Shown here one piece after another: positions 35,901 to 46,789 of a stretch of DNA of 64,000 bases. Each line of letters opens with the position of its first letter. Position 1 is the first letter of the stretch. Under the pieces are notes generated by a model, which was given only the letters and a program-made list of their open reading frames with translations, was not told where the DNA came from and did not search any database. The stretch comes from Aquanectria penicillioides. Its lineage: Eukaryota; Ascomycota; Sordariomycetes; Hypocreales; Nectriaceae. The position numbers and the translations under genes are program-made. The stretch is from NCBI GenBank assembly GCA_003415625.1, contig PYIU01000008.1:3596001-3660000 (forward strand), written 5' to 3'.

Positions 35901-38900
35901 ATGTTCAGGAATACGCGAACATCCTTTGCTTGCGCCAGATGCTATAAGCGTAAGAAGAAAGTAAGTACGAAACTTTCGATGGCGTCTCATGCACTGACGG
36001 AGGCGATATAGTGTGATCGAGTTTACCCATCGTGCTCCCAATGCACAAAGGCGAGAGCACAATGCATAGGCTTGGATCGAGGTTCAGAGGCAGAACTTCC
36101 TCGGAGCCTCGTCACATATCTTGAAGACTTGGTTGCCCAACTGGAACTCGAGAAGCAAAACTTAGTATCCAGTAGCAAGCATGGGGAAGCCAACCTCTTG
36201 CAGGCCGATCCCAGCGAGAGCGACAGACTGGCATCAACTGTGAACGAAACACAAGAAACCTCGGTTGCATACGATTTAGCGGCTGCAGTAGCTCAGAATA
36301 GTGCCCCAATGATCTTCCTAAACACACCACCACGAGCAGCCTTGCCCTACTACAGAGCTTTTTTTATGAGCGCGGAGCTCCCGTATCCGTTGGCTTTTCA
36401 AAATAAACGCCCCATAAATTTTCCCTCTGTCCATGATGGCTCAGAGTTCACCAAGCTTCCTGCAGAAGTCGCAGATAAATTGATATCTGTTTACACGGAA
36501 CGGATACTGCCCCAGAATCCCTTATTTCTCGGGCATGAGGTACTGGACATGTTTCAGCGGTTTAGAAATGATGATGTGACACCGAACGAAAGATTCATCA
36601 TTTTCATGATCAAGGCGATAACTACCCTATCGTCTAAATCAAAGGATTATCGAAAACTCGTTTCTTTGGCCGAATCACTTCGTCGCGATGCTTTCACCTG
36701 CTTGGACTTTGGACTTGACTCAAACAACGCAACCATAACTACAATCCAGCAGCTGCTTCTTCTTGCTCAATATGGTTATTTACTGCCATCTTCCACGAAC
36801 CTTTGGCAGGTCGTCGGCGATGCCACTCGTGTTGCCCTGGAACTTGGCCTGCACCAAGAAACACCAGCACAAGCAGGCCTGGATGAAGCAGTCATCGAGT
36901 CCCGAAAGCGTCTTTTTTGGACGGTGAGATACCTAATTATAGAAGGCCATGTTGATACTAATCCCAAAGTTAGCTATATGGCATTGAGAGATCAGTTGCC
37001 ATCACCTCTCACAGGCCATTTTCAGTCTCGGGAGATCAGATATATGTGGCTTTCCCGGCCCCGCAACAAGAACAAACCCTTCAAGATCACGTTTCTGAAG
37101 ATGCTTATTACATTCGATTTATCGACAAACTTCGATTCCTTAAACTGCAATCAGAGATATGCTCTGTCAATATTGGCATGCGACCTATTCCAAATCCCGG
37201 CATAAACCATGACACTTGGATAATTGACATCGAAAGGCGAATGTCGGAGGTTAAACTCGTGGCCATGATGTCCAAATGGTGTGATTTTCTGGAATGGCAA
37301 ACATTGTTGCTCCTTCATATGCCTTGCAGGCGTAACCCTCACCCAAACGACGCCTCTGTATTGACTTGTTTTGACGCCGCAGTCCGCATTGCCGATGGTT
37401 ACTGCGAGCTGGCACAGCTCGATCAGATAGAGAATCCCTGGCATGCGGTTCATCATTGTTACGAGGCGGGCAACCTGATACTATACAGTCTTTGTCACTG
37501 CGCTCCTCTCATCCGAAAAAGCTACACGACGAAGCAAATATTTGACGTTGTTCATCAAATATCTGGCTTTTTTGTTAGTCTAACAGCTGAGCAACTACGA
37601 TAAGCCTCACAAAGCTAACTGTGCATAGATTCTTATTAAAAAGCAATGGCCATCAGCGCAGCACTGTGGCGCACTATTTGATAGCCTTCGAAAAGGGGCG
37701 TTGAGTCTTTTTCTCGAAGAGGAATCATCTGGAGTAGAGTCAAGTATTGAAGCTAGACAATTAAAAGACCTAGTGCTTAGAGAGAATGCAGATCTTCTGT
37801 ACGCCCATGACCAAGCGTCGATGGATCAATCGAACTTCGCGACGATGTTCCCGGAATTCGAGATTCAAGATCTTTCTCGGGGGTTTTCCACCGACTTGGA
37901 CTTCCTTGACTTTTTCAAGTTTCCTGAAACTTCGGACCTCGATGGTCTCGAGGAAGTACAGATGGATGATGATACGCAAGGGGCGGACTTTTCCGAGATG
38001 ATGCCTATTACACAATCCCCCGAACTCACGATTCTGACTGAGTTGCATAACTCCAACATCGACGAATCTCAATTAAGAACTGCCATAAACAGACTGCCAG
38101 TCTGTTCACACTGCAAAAAGAGAAGGATAAAATGCGATGTTGTGCTTCCAGCCTGCCGCAATTGTCATAAGCTCCACCAGGAATGCTATTTTTGGGACCA
38201 CGCATTACTCCAGGAGACATCTCGAAAGTATGAACATTTCCTTATTAAATGTCGATAACAGAAGAATGTATAAGAGAATGCTAACTAGGGTTGTAGACAC
38301 ATTCACGCCCTAAAACACCAGGTAGAGAGCCTGAAGAGTGAGGTCAGTGGGATTCGAAAATCCCCAGAACCGATAACCAGTGGATTAAATCTGAGCATCG
38401 GTCCAACTCCCTCAAACCTTCAAATTCCACATATAGGAGGTCGCATCTCCCTACCAGAAAGCTCAATGGGAACAATCCTATGCAGATTCCGCTCCATGGG
38501 TATGGACTCCCCTACCATGATGTTTTTCGGCCCGACAAGTTCATTCGCACGTCTCGCGATTCAAGTCAGCCGTCTGCTGCCTGTCCCTAATTCAATATCA
38601 ACACCTATACCCCAGAAGCCGAAGCTATCGGCGACAATTCTTAACTCTCTTTTTCTTTCTGTTACTGCAGACATTCCTCAAGCACCAGCGGAAGATCTGG
38701 CACTTCTTTACTATAATTCCATCGAAATATGTTATCCCATCCTCGGCAAGAGTTCCATACGGACGACCATGGACAACATTTATAACGAAGTCTCTGGAAT
38801 CGAGGAAGATGGGACAACTCGCACAAGGTTCAACCTGATACTGGCAATTTCATTAGCTCTACTAAGCAGACAAGACGGGCGGCTCAACGTTGCTGCAGCT

Positions 38901-39908
38901 ACTTACTTCCAGGAAGCCATCTGTCATGGGCTCTCGGCCGATCAATTTGTCCGCCCAACCAACAAATCATTGCAACTGGTACTTCTTCTGTGCATCTATG
39001 TCTGGATATGTCCTGGTGCCTTGGACATTTGGAGACTGATTGGCCATGCATCACGCATGTGCCTCGACATAATCGAAGTCCACGGGTCAGACAAGACGGA
39101 CTCTGCCAATACCGGGATCCTCTATCGCACGCTCTATTCCATAGAGACACATTTCGCCATTGCCTTTGGGCGTCCATGTCATTTGCCCGATGGGAAAGAA
39201 GTCCCAGCATCCTCACCCGACCCGAGCTTGACGTTGGGAGATGAGTTATCAACATTGGTATATGGCCTCGCACGAATTCAGAATCGATTACACAGAGATA
39301 TTGTGGGAGCGGATTATGCTATCTCGGGGGGCCCCTTGCTTAATCCTGTAACATCAGACTCATCTTGGATGAGCTCTTGTGTGCACGACATAAATATCTG
39401 GCTAGAGGACTGGAATTCTCGAACACACTCTCTCTTCGGTGAATCTACGATACAACAAGGAGATGGAGATTTGTCACGCTTACTCGAACTTTGGGGCCAA
39501 TTTCAGCAGTGCCAAACCCTGATTCTGGCCAAGATAGCGACTGATCGTCGTGGTCAACTGCTAATCCCAGTAGAGACTGAGCTATCAACATGTAAAAAGT
39601 TACTGCAGGCAGTGGAGGACCTCGTTCAAACACCCGATTTGGCAAATGGCCTACCAACAACTGATAAGGAATCTTTCGTCTTTCCATTGACATGGACTCA
39701 GATGCACCATATTTTCAACGCCACGATGGTCATACTGCAGCATGTCTACACAAATGGCCCGCCCATGGATCCGAATATTCAAGCCTCATTTCATAGAGGT
39801 CTAATATTGTTACGTTCAGAAGACAAAACAGTCGAGCGAGGCACAACTGGTCTCGTTCACTTTTTACAAAATCTTTATGATAGCAGCCAGCTGCGGATGT
39901 TAATCTGA
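35901..39908 (+). CDS. dual Zn2Cys6 transcription factor with two tandem cluster-plus-TF-domain units
   Basis: Five exons (35901-35960, 36012-36923, 36974-37573, 37629-38227, 38297-39908) sum to 3783 nt, 1260 residues. The first cluster has Cys at 11, 14, 21, 28, 31 and 38 (CARCYKRKKKC...), followed by a coiled-coil-like stretch (YLEDLVAQLELEKQ). A complete fungal transcription-factor domain follows, containing ALELGLHQE, RKRLFWT, and YGIERSVAITSHRPFSVS, and ending KKQWPSAQHCGALFDSL. An acidic stretch leads to the second cluster, Cys at 683, 686, 693, 700, 703 and 710 (CSHCKKRRIKC...). This is followed by its own linker (HALKHQVESLKSEV) and a second TF domain with AEDLALLYYNSIEICYPI, ASRMCLDIIEVH and FAIAFGRP. 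The two units share one uninterrupted exon. All introns have consensus ends. Most zinc-cluster factors have one unit, so this is a fusion or a tandem duplication. Confidence 0.82.
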
Positions 39909-40413
39909 GCTGCCTTGCCACTCATGACAATGCATCCTGCTTGAAAATCTAGGCCATCACAGATCATGATAACGATTTAGAAATGATCTGATCAACATGC
40001 AAGATTGTATCTAGATATGTTATCTTCAAATTATGTCTCTAATCGATGCGCCGGCCTATCAATATTGCCCATCGCCTATACTCCACTTAGTCCCTCTCTA
40101 CTGCTATCTTATCTTCGATGGCATGATAAACATACGACACGACTCGGAGTTTCCACCAGTCTCGATATTTCCGTGGGGCAATAGATCTACTGAGGGTTGT
40201 CGGTCTTAAGCGTGCCAGCAAGCTCAACCCCACTGTGGTGTCGGCTTAAGCCGCACATGGCCAGGGCGTGAATAAGTTAGATAAGGACGTGATACGCAGT
40301 GTTAGACAGATAGATCGAATTGAATGAAGGCCTTGTTTCTTCAGGATCAGTCACACCATCTAACTTTATTACTCACTCTCGAATCAAAGTCACCCCAAAA
40401 CTACCGAAGAGCC
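39909..40413. other. intergenic region
   Basis: This stretch lies between the dual regulator and the SDR gene, both on the plus strand. It presumably contains the SDR promoter. No ORF, repeat or clear palindrome was recognised. Confidence 0.4.
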
Positions 40414-41488
40414 ATGGCAACTCCAGCCACTGATAGCAAAGTTGCCATCGTTACAGGCGCTGCTGTAAGTGTAAACACCAATGGCGAGATAAGCTGTCAC
40501 TGATAAAATTCAAGTCTGGGATTGGAAAGTCACTCGCTACACATCTAATAAGGGAAGGCTGGCGAGTAGCTTGTTGTGATATTCAACAGGAAACTGGTAG
40601 CATCGTTGCGGCAGAGCTTGGGAGTAGCGCAGCTTTTTTTCAATGTAATGTTTGCGATTATGACGATCAAGCCAGAGTCTTCAGTCAAGTATGGGATAAG
40701 TGGGGTAGACTAGATGCTTTGTTGGCGAATGCAGGACATTCAGACCGCGGCTCTATCTACATCTTCGATCACAGAGGAAAGCCCGATATTCCTCCCAAAC
40801 CAGCTCTTCTGTCGATCAAGGCCTGCTACGAAAGTTTCCTCTATGGAGTGCAGCTTTCTATTCATTTCATGAGACAGAATAAGACTCCTGGAGGCCAGAT
40901 CATCGCAACATCGACCATCGCGTCGATCCATCCACATCAGACATTCCCAGAGTATTGCGGAGCCAAGGCGGCAGTGAGTAATATCCCAACAGTCCAATAC
41001 CTACTCTATCAAACTAACAAACCAGCAAATATTAACCAGTTTGTTCGGACAGCAGCTCCAATTCTCAAATTAGTGAGAAAGCTTCGTGTCTTCAGAAAGC
41101 CTACTCTGCTAACCGGTATCAGAAGGAGAATATTACTCTCAATTCAGTCCTTCCAGGCATTGTGGCCACTAGGGCAGTGCCTCAGACTTCTATTGACGCG
41201 ACCAAACCAGAGCAGTAAGTGACATATCTTCGTCGTAGATCTTTGTATCACTTACTAAAAAGCATCAGCCTCACACCCGTTGAAACCGTGGTCAATGCTT
41301 ACAATATGTGTCTGACGCAATCTTCAATAAATGGTCAGCTTATTGAATGCTCAACCGACAAACATTTTTTCCTCCCATCACTAGAAATGGCAAACGGTGA
41401 AGCAACACGGAGGGCGTGCACGGTTTGGGAACCATTATTTGAGAAAAAACATCATGAGAAATCAGGACTTCCGGATGCAATCGCATAG
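40414..41488 (+). CDS. short-chain dehydrogenase/reductase, 15-hydroxyprostaglandin dehydrogenase-like
   Basis: This is an NAD(P)-dependent oxidoreductase. The ATG at 40414 opens MATPATDSKVAIVTGAA; a 50-nt intron interrupts the cofactor loop, which resumes as SGIGKSLATHL. The core reads CDIQQETGS, LDALLANAGHSD, IIATSTIASIHPH and EYCGAKAA, the last carrying the catalytic Tyr and Lys. The next exon, FVRTAAPILKL, joins through another intron (GTGAGA donor, TGCTAAC branch) to KENITLNSVLPGIVAT. A final exon TPVETVVNAYNMCL ends at 41488. These splices remove all stops. It follows the dual regulator by about 500 bp, which makes it a candidate target, although no binding site was identified. Substrate unknown. 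Confidence 0.85.
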
Positions 41489-41972
41489 CCGGTGTAGAAT
41501 AAAATAACGATGATTCTATCAATATCTTTTAAGCATAGGCTTGTCATTTCTAAAGAATCGTTTGTGCAAATGGCAAGCTTGCCGTACACAGAATGCTTCA
41601 ACCTGACGGCTGGGCCTCAGTGGTCCGCATTGGGCAATCTCCGATGGGCTATAATTTATATCAGGCTAATCTGGTGGGAAGAATCATAACAAGTTCTTTA
41701 TAATGTCATGTGAGCATGCATGTCAGATGACATGATGCTGACACCAGGACGACACACGTTCCATGTTAGGTGCAAATGTAAGCAAGATGATCTCACGATC
41801 CATTCTACTCTATCCATCATCTCTTCGTCTCTGAGACTTCTAGCCGTCTCTCGTTACATTCCTATGATCTATGAGGTAAATAAAACTTTAGAACCACTGA
41901 TATAGAGAGCAGCATATGAACTGATGGGTTTGTCCTTCCAGGGTTCGAAGCAAAGCAATAGCCAGCCAGGAA
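41489..41972. other. intergenic region
   Basis: This non-coding gap separates the SDR from the small membrane protein. A 61-codon frame at 41720-41905 has no recognised content. Confidence 0.4.
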
Positions 41973-42616
41973 ATGTCATCAAGCGACACGTCAAGTTCTC
42001 GCATTGAATCAGGAGATGAGAGTCATGCGCCGTCTCAAAAACATCGCTCTACAGGCTCTGACATATCAACCATCTCCTACTTCTTTATTTTCACCATAAT
42101 CATGGTAGCAACATTTGGTGCCTTGACCTTTAAAGGAATAGCAGGCGAACTACCTAATCCGGAACAGAGATGGGCCCCAAGTGATCCGCCATTTACATTG
42201 TCAACGCTGAAGATTTTTCTTGCAATATCTTGGTCGTGTTTTGCTCTCTCCATGGCTATTGCAGTTCACAGCTCCGATATGCCAGTCAACCCCCAAAACA
42301 ACCTTGAAAGTCCCTCCCAATGGACTGGTGAAGTAAAATTACAACCTATGGCTTTCAAAACATCTCTTACTCTTCACTGCTTAATAGCAACCGCGCTTCT
42401 ATTCTTGGCACTTATTACAGTGGGATACTTTGGGATTTTTGGATGGGCTGCTGTTGGGCTGACTGTTTTCATGACTATTGTTAGTATCAGTATGCTTTGC
42501 ATCGAGTCCTGGTAAGCCATTCTTGATCCCCACTACTCCAATCTCAACGTGTTGTGGCCTTGCTAATTGTTATTGCTAGGACCTGGGTAATAAGCCCTGA
42601 AATCCACCTTGATTAA
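41973..42616 (+). CDS. small membrane protein of unknown function
   Basis: A Ser-rich hydrophilic N-terminus of about 35 residues is followed by a membrane segment (YFFIFTIIMVATFGALTF). A second segment is at LKIFLAISWSCFALSMAIAV, and a C-terminal hydrophobic hairpin runs from about LHCLIATALLFLALITVGYF to VFMTIVSISML. Exon 1 ends at ESW. After a short intron with a GCTAATT branch, the last exon adds TWVISPEIHLD and a stop at 42614-42616. No conserved family motif was recognised. The orientation matches the upstream SDR. Confidence 0.65.
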
Positions 42617-43430
42617 ATTGCGACGTCAAGCTTAAGCTCGACCATTGTCGCTAGTGCACCGAGCTTTCTAGAACTAAACGGACTGTCCTCCCTATATACA
42701 CACGCTTCCTTGTTGATAGGACTCCTGCTGTTTTATCAAGGAATCGGGCTGTGGAATATTGTTTGTGTTGTTCAATTGTAACTAAGACACCGATACGACG
42801 TGGGAACCAGAGCTTCCTACCAATAAAGCACCCAATTACGAGGTTACTAAATTAGTTTGTTGAATTTTTGACCCGCCTGAGATAATTTGGGCAGTTTGAC
42901 GTCGCCTTGCTGCCAGTTGCCACGAGGTTGAACTGCACATCAGATAAAAGGTGACGAAAGTGCTGCATAACTTGAGTCCAGTCCACTATAGATTCTGAAA
43001 CAAAACCCCCATCATGACCTAGGAAACCACTTGCACCTGGCCTAAGCATCCCACCACGAAGCGCTGAGAATGCATACCTTAGTGTGTAGTGGAGTGTCCT
43101 CTCATTACGGTGTTGCAGCAACAACAACAACAACAACAACAGGCCTTGAAAACTTATATTTGGAGGCATGGCTAACGCTGGAAATGGGTGGAAGAGTGCA
43201 AACATATACCCCTGCAATCTCCTTTGGCTGCTGAAGCTGGCCAAAGCACCACAATCTGACACGCGCCAGTGTGCGTAGGTGTGTTGTAACAGCAATGATT
43301 GTCAATTAGCGGGGTGGAAAAGACCTATCTCCACTAAAAATAGAGAATGCTTCGCTAATAAAGAGGGGAACGTTGCCGAAGTTCCAGAAGATAAGACACA
43401 GACTTGTCATCTTCTCTTCACTTATTCAAG
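42617..43430. other. intergenic region with CAA microsatellite
   Basis: A CAA trinucleotide array of about seven units lies at 43119-43140, a simple-sequence repeat likely to be length-polymorphic. Minus-strand frames over 42852-43295 include the repeat but show no recognisable protein family. Confidence 0.6.
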
Positions 43431-44063
43431 ATGGCGACCGACGAGAAAAGCCCACCTCAAGCTCAAGAGCACGAGGAGAACGATGAAGTGGAACAAGAGG
43501 ATCTGATCGAAACATGGGATAAACTCGTGTATGCAATTCGCGACGCCACCAAGGACGCATTTCCAGCAAGCCCTTTGCTCAATGACACTCCCGTCCCGGA
43601 CTTCCAACTTTACTGGCACGGCGTATTCACCAAACTGTCTACTGCCATCGCGTCCGACGCAGAGTTCCCTCAATACTTGACCTCTCCTCCTTGTTTCAAG
43701 CTTGAGATCATCCTCTTCAACGAAGCCAACACGGCGTGCTGCCCGTGTGATCACCCAATCACGCCACCAACCATTCTAGTTGAGAATAAGAGCGGGGTCA
43801 CAAAGGATGATTTTTTGAACGCATTCATCGACTACATGTACAAGGGCTCACTTCCAGGTGTCAATTTCGAAGATGAAAACAACGCAGCAGTCCCGCGTTC
43901 AATCCGGGCCCTCGCATACTCGGTGAGGTGGATGAGCGCCGGCAGGAACGAAAATGGCCAGCGGAAAGCATTTGTGAATGAGGATGACCGTATGCCAACA
44001 GTTTACGTGTATTGTTGTGAGCCGCAAGAATACACGAAGAGGATTGCGGAGGAGAAAAAGTAG
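43431..44063 (+). CDS. conserved hypothetical fungal protein, 210 residues
   Basis: This is a single-exon frame. The ATG at 43431 (MATDEKSPPQAQ) was chosen over 43404 because it begins the acidic N-terminus directly. The remainder has ordered, protein-like composition (WDKLVYAIRDATKDAFP, FQLYWHGVFTKLSTAI, DDFLNAFIDYMYKGSLPGV, RALAYSVRWMSAG) with many Cys near CCPCDHP. No membrane segment or signal peptide is present. I do not recognise a named family. Its length, composition and lack of competing frames suggest a real, probably cytosolic, protein. Confidence 0.6.
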   Translation: MATDEKSPPQAQEHEENDEVEQEDLIETWDKLVYAIRDATKDAFPASPLLNDTPVPDFQLYWHGVFTKLSTAIASDAEFPQYLTSPPCFKLEIILFNEANTACCPCDHPITPPTILVENKSGVTKDDFLNAFIDYMYKGSLPGVNFEDENNAAVPRSIRALAYSVRWMSAGRNENGQRKAFVNEDDRMPTVYVYCCEPQEYTKRIAEEKK

Positions 44064-44507
44064 CTGGGCGAAAGGAATCTCTTCAGGTCATGTCCAAACG
44101 AGAACGATTTCATTTAGAGAATAATATCGAGTAGCGTTCGATTTACTCCAAGTCAACAGATTAATCTTGTTACTGGAATGGCAATTGTGTTTCGTCTACC
44201 ATTTTGTGTAAACGAGGCCATGCTTCACTCTATGGAGGTTTGATGAACACGCAGTACTCGCAATCTTTATAGGTTGTCCATTGTTTGATCTGCTGAGTAG
44301 CTTGCCTGCCGCTGCCACGTAAAATTGGACCTAGATCCCATCTTGCTATGGAAACGCCGGACTTAAGCGCGCTCACCCGCCGGATTTAGCGCAAACCAAA
44401 CTTGCTGTGCTCAAGAATGGGTCCTGGCAATCTCATGCTGGCATTATCGCCGCCATTTTGCAACGATCGCGACAAGTGCTGGTCTTCAACCTCGAGCGCG
44501 GGAAATT
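44064..44507. other. intergenic region
   Basis: No coding or repeat signal was seen. It presumably contains the terminator of the hypothetical gene and the promoter of the TF-domain gene. Confidence 0.35.
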
Positions 44508-46083
44508 ATGGTGGAGTTCCAATTTATCGACGGCACCAAGACCGACAGGTCGACGAGGAGGGTTGCGCGCAGCCACGCGATGAAGGGCAAGAATGTTGGC
44601 AAGACGCATCAACGCCGCTCAAGGTTGGCCCAAACACAGCTCCAAAGAAGTCGAAAGACCACCCTTGCGCAAGATCATCGGGGCCAAAAGCACAAGGACA
44701 GCGACAGCGCAGGGAGTTCAGCCCCTGGCTTCTGTCCTTCAGCCTACCATCTCGCAGTCCATCGCGCATTGTCTCTTCCGCTATTGCTAGAAACGACGCC
44801 TCGCAGCTTAAACGCAATAAAAACATGTGAGTGCCGAAAGGAGTGAAGGATGGGGGCTGAACTAATCGCTTAGAATAGACTTCACCTCTGTTGTCGAAGC
44901 AGTATATCCTCTGCGGCTCTGCCACTCAATTGATCGGATCAAATCATACTGGCTTCGGATCATGTTTTTAGACAGAACCTGTGAGTGACCATCCAGCAGT
45001 TACAGTGTCAATGCTAATTTGTCTGCACTAGCATATCACTGTTCTCTCGCACTTATGGCGACTCTGAATGGATTTGTTTTCGCCAGTGAAGCCATGTCGT
45101 TGGAAGCCATCCATCATCTCAGCAAGGCCGTTGGCTTAGTGAACAAGCAGCTTGACACGCGAGAAGCCTTGTCCAACTCGAGTATTTCGGTGGTGAACTT
45201 TCTAATTGTACGAGAAATGCTCAGGGAAGAAAGCCCGAGTGCTGAGATTCATTTGAAGGGCCTTCAAAGGATGATTGAATTGCGCGGGGGTCTCTCACAG
45301 TTGGAAGATGACCGCACATTGATGTTGAAGGTTTGCAAGTAAGTACCATTTCCAGGCTTTCCATAGAAACATCGACAAATTTTAACATCAACCAGGACTG
45401 ACATTGACTATGCATTTATTTATGGAACTTCCACTAGATTCTACCGAGATTGCATATCTAAAGCAACACGCTCAATGGGATTGGATGAACCCTGCATCGG
45501 GCAATACCCGGTTCACTCCAGAACAAGATCCCATAATCTAGATCCATTTCTCCAGGAAATACTAATAGATGCCATCAATGTTTCAAAGTGGTTCAACGAG
45601 CATGGGACGGGTCTCAAGGTCGACCTTGAGACTCTTCAAGAAGTCATCGTCTCAGTCGGGTACCGTCTCGTACGATTCCATGAGTTGTGTGGGCCCCAGA
45701 TTGAAAAAAACTTGGAAGCAGCTCATCATATTGGGCTGATGGCTTTCTTGACCACTCTATTCCTCCAATTCGGTAGACGACGCTTCTTGAGATACAGTCT
45801 TGCTGCTCGATGTCTCAACAAAGTTATTGACAGGGGACTAGACGACAATGACAATTCAACGCTGTGGCTTCTATTCATTGGAGGGATCTCTGTTTCGCTT
45901 GAAGCAGACCAGTCATTGATAATTGTGCGGATATCTCAACTCGTTCGATGCTTAGGCGTCGAGGACTGGACACAAGTGCACCAGATACTTACTCAATTTC
46001 CCTGGATCAGCCGCATTCACGACGAGCCGGGCAAGGCTCTTTGGGATATGGCAAAGAAGATCACGAATGAAAGCAGGACCTGA
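44508..46083 (+). CDS. fungal transcription-factor-domain protein without a zinc cluster
   Basis: The N-terminus MVEFQFIDGTKTDRSTRRVARSHAMKG shows the conserved short motif (FID..., RSHxMR/K) found at the start of a class of fungal Zn-cluster-less TF-domain proteins. A central basic region follows. Its exon boundaries between about 44610 and 44827 are not resolved, because the downstream splice requires a different frame. From 44875 the exons read SVVEAVYPLRLCHSIDRIKSYW, ATLNGFVFASEAMS, SAEIHLKGLQRMIELRGGL, FGRRRFLRYSLAARCL and ESRT, with a stop at 46081-46083. It could be a regulator of neighbouring genes. A frameshift in the N-terminal half cannot be excluded. Confidence 0.7.
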
Positions 46084-46789
46084 CCCAAAATATGGCGCTC
46101 AACTACTGTGGTTTGCCTTAGGCGAGGAAAAATGGCGCTGGAATTCTTTGATAATACATCGGGTCCATGAGAACATGTCAATCCAATCTCTCAGTTACTT
46201 AGTCACCGTGAGTCTAGAATCCCGGGCTTTACCATGGAGTTAAGGGACTTAAAAATGCAAGTCATAACTTCAAATTTGCAAAGCGACCCGAATGGTGATG
46301 CTTGGTGGTATTGATTGCGGAGAAAGTGGCTTCCACAATCATTTCAGAGTTGGGGCTGGCATTGATTGACACGCGTGCTGTTCCGACAGATGGAGTCAGC
46401 ATGGAAATCAGCCAGTAAGAGAAGTCTTTCCTAACGAGGAATAGCTCCAAGCAGTCGCCAGTTCGCCAAGGATTCTCATTCAGCCATGTGGGGGTGTGGG
46501 TTGAGCTTGACGAAGGCGTGTTCCAAGCTTCATCCAGTTGTAGCCAATGGGAGAAGTTATTCCAAAATAGGGATCGCATCCCTCTTTGAACATTGTCAGT
46601 TCCTTTAAAATGACGACAGATGCGCACGTTTTCAGTGATATTTTGTCAATGAGAACCGCCTTTTTATTATTCATTTCTCTTTCAAGCCCTTGTCAGTGCC
46701 TTTTCCTCGACTTTACTTCAAAAACGTTCCTTTCCGGGCATCCATACCCCCAAGAACAACTGGCATCCCTCATTCACCGTACTTGTGGA
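46084..46789. other. intergenic region with an unassigned minus-strand frame
   Basis: A 121-codon minus-strand frame (46262-46627) has a fairly protein-like composition, but no family was recognised and no second exon was found. Otherwise this is the promoter side of the DHA2 transporter. Confidence 0.3.

Noticed and set aside
37701..38258. The second zinc cluster as the start of a separate downstream gene
   Set aside because: The end of the first TF domain (WPSAQHCGALFDSL) lies in the same uninterrupted exon and frame, and the five-exon model closes exactly. I kept one gene and noted how to test it.
43119..43140. CAA repeat as part of a polyglutamine-coding exon
   Set aside because: No recognisable protein surrounds it on either strand. 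It reads best as an intergenic microsatellite.
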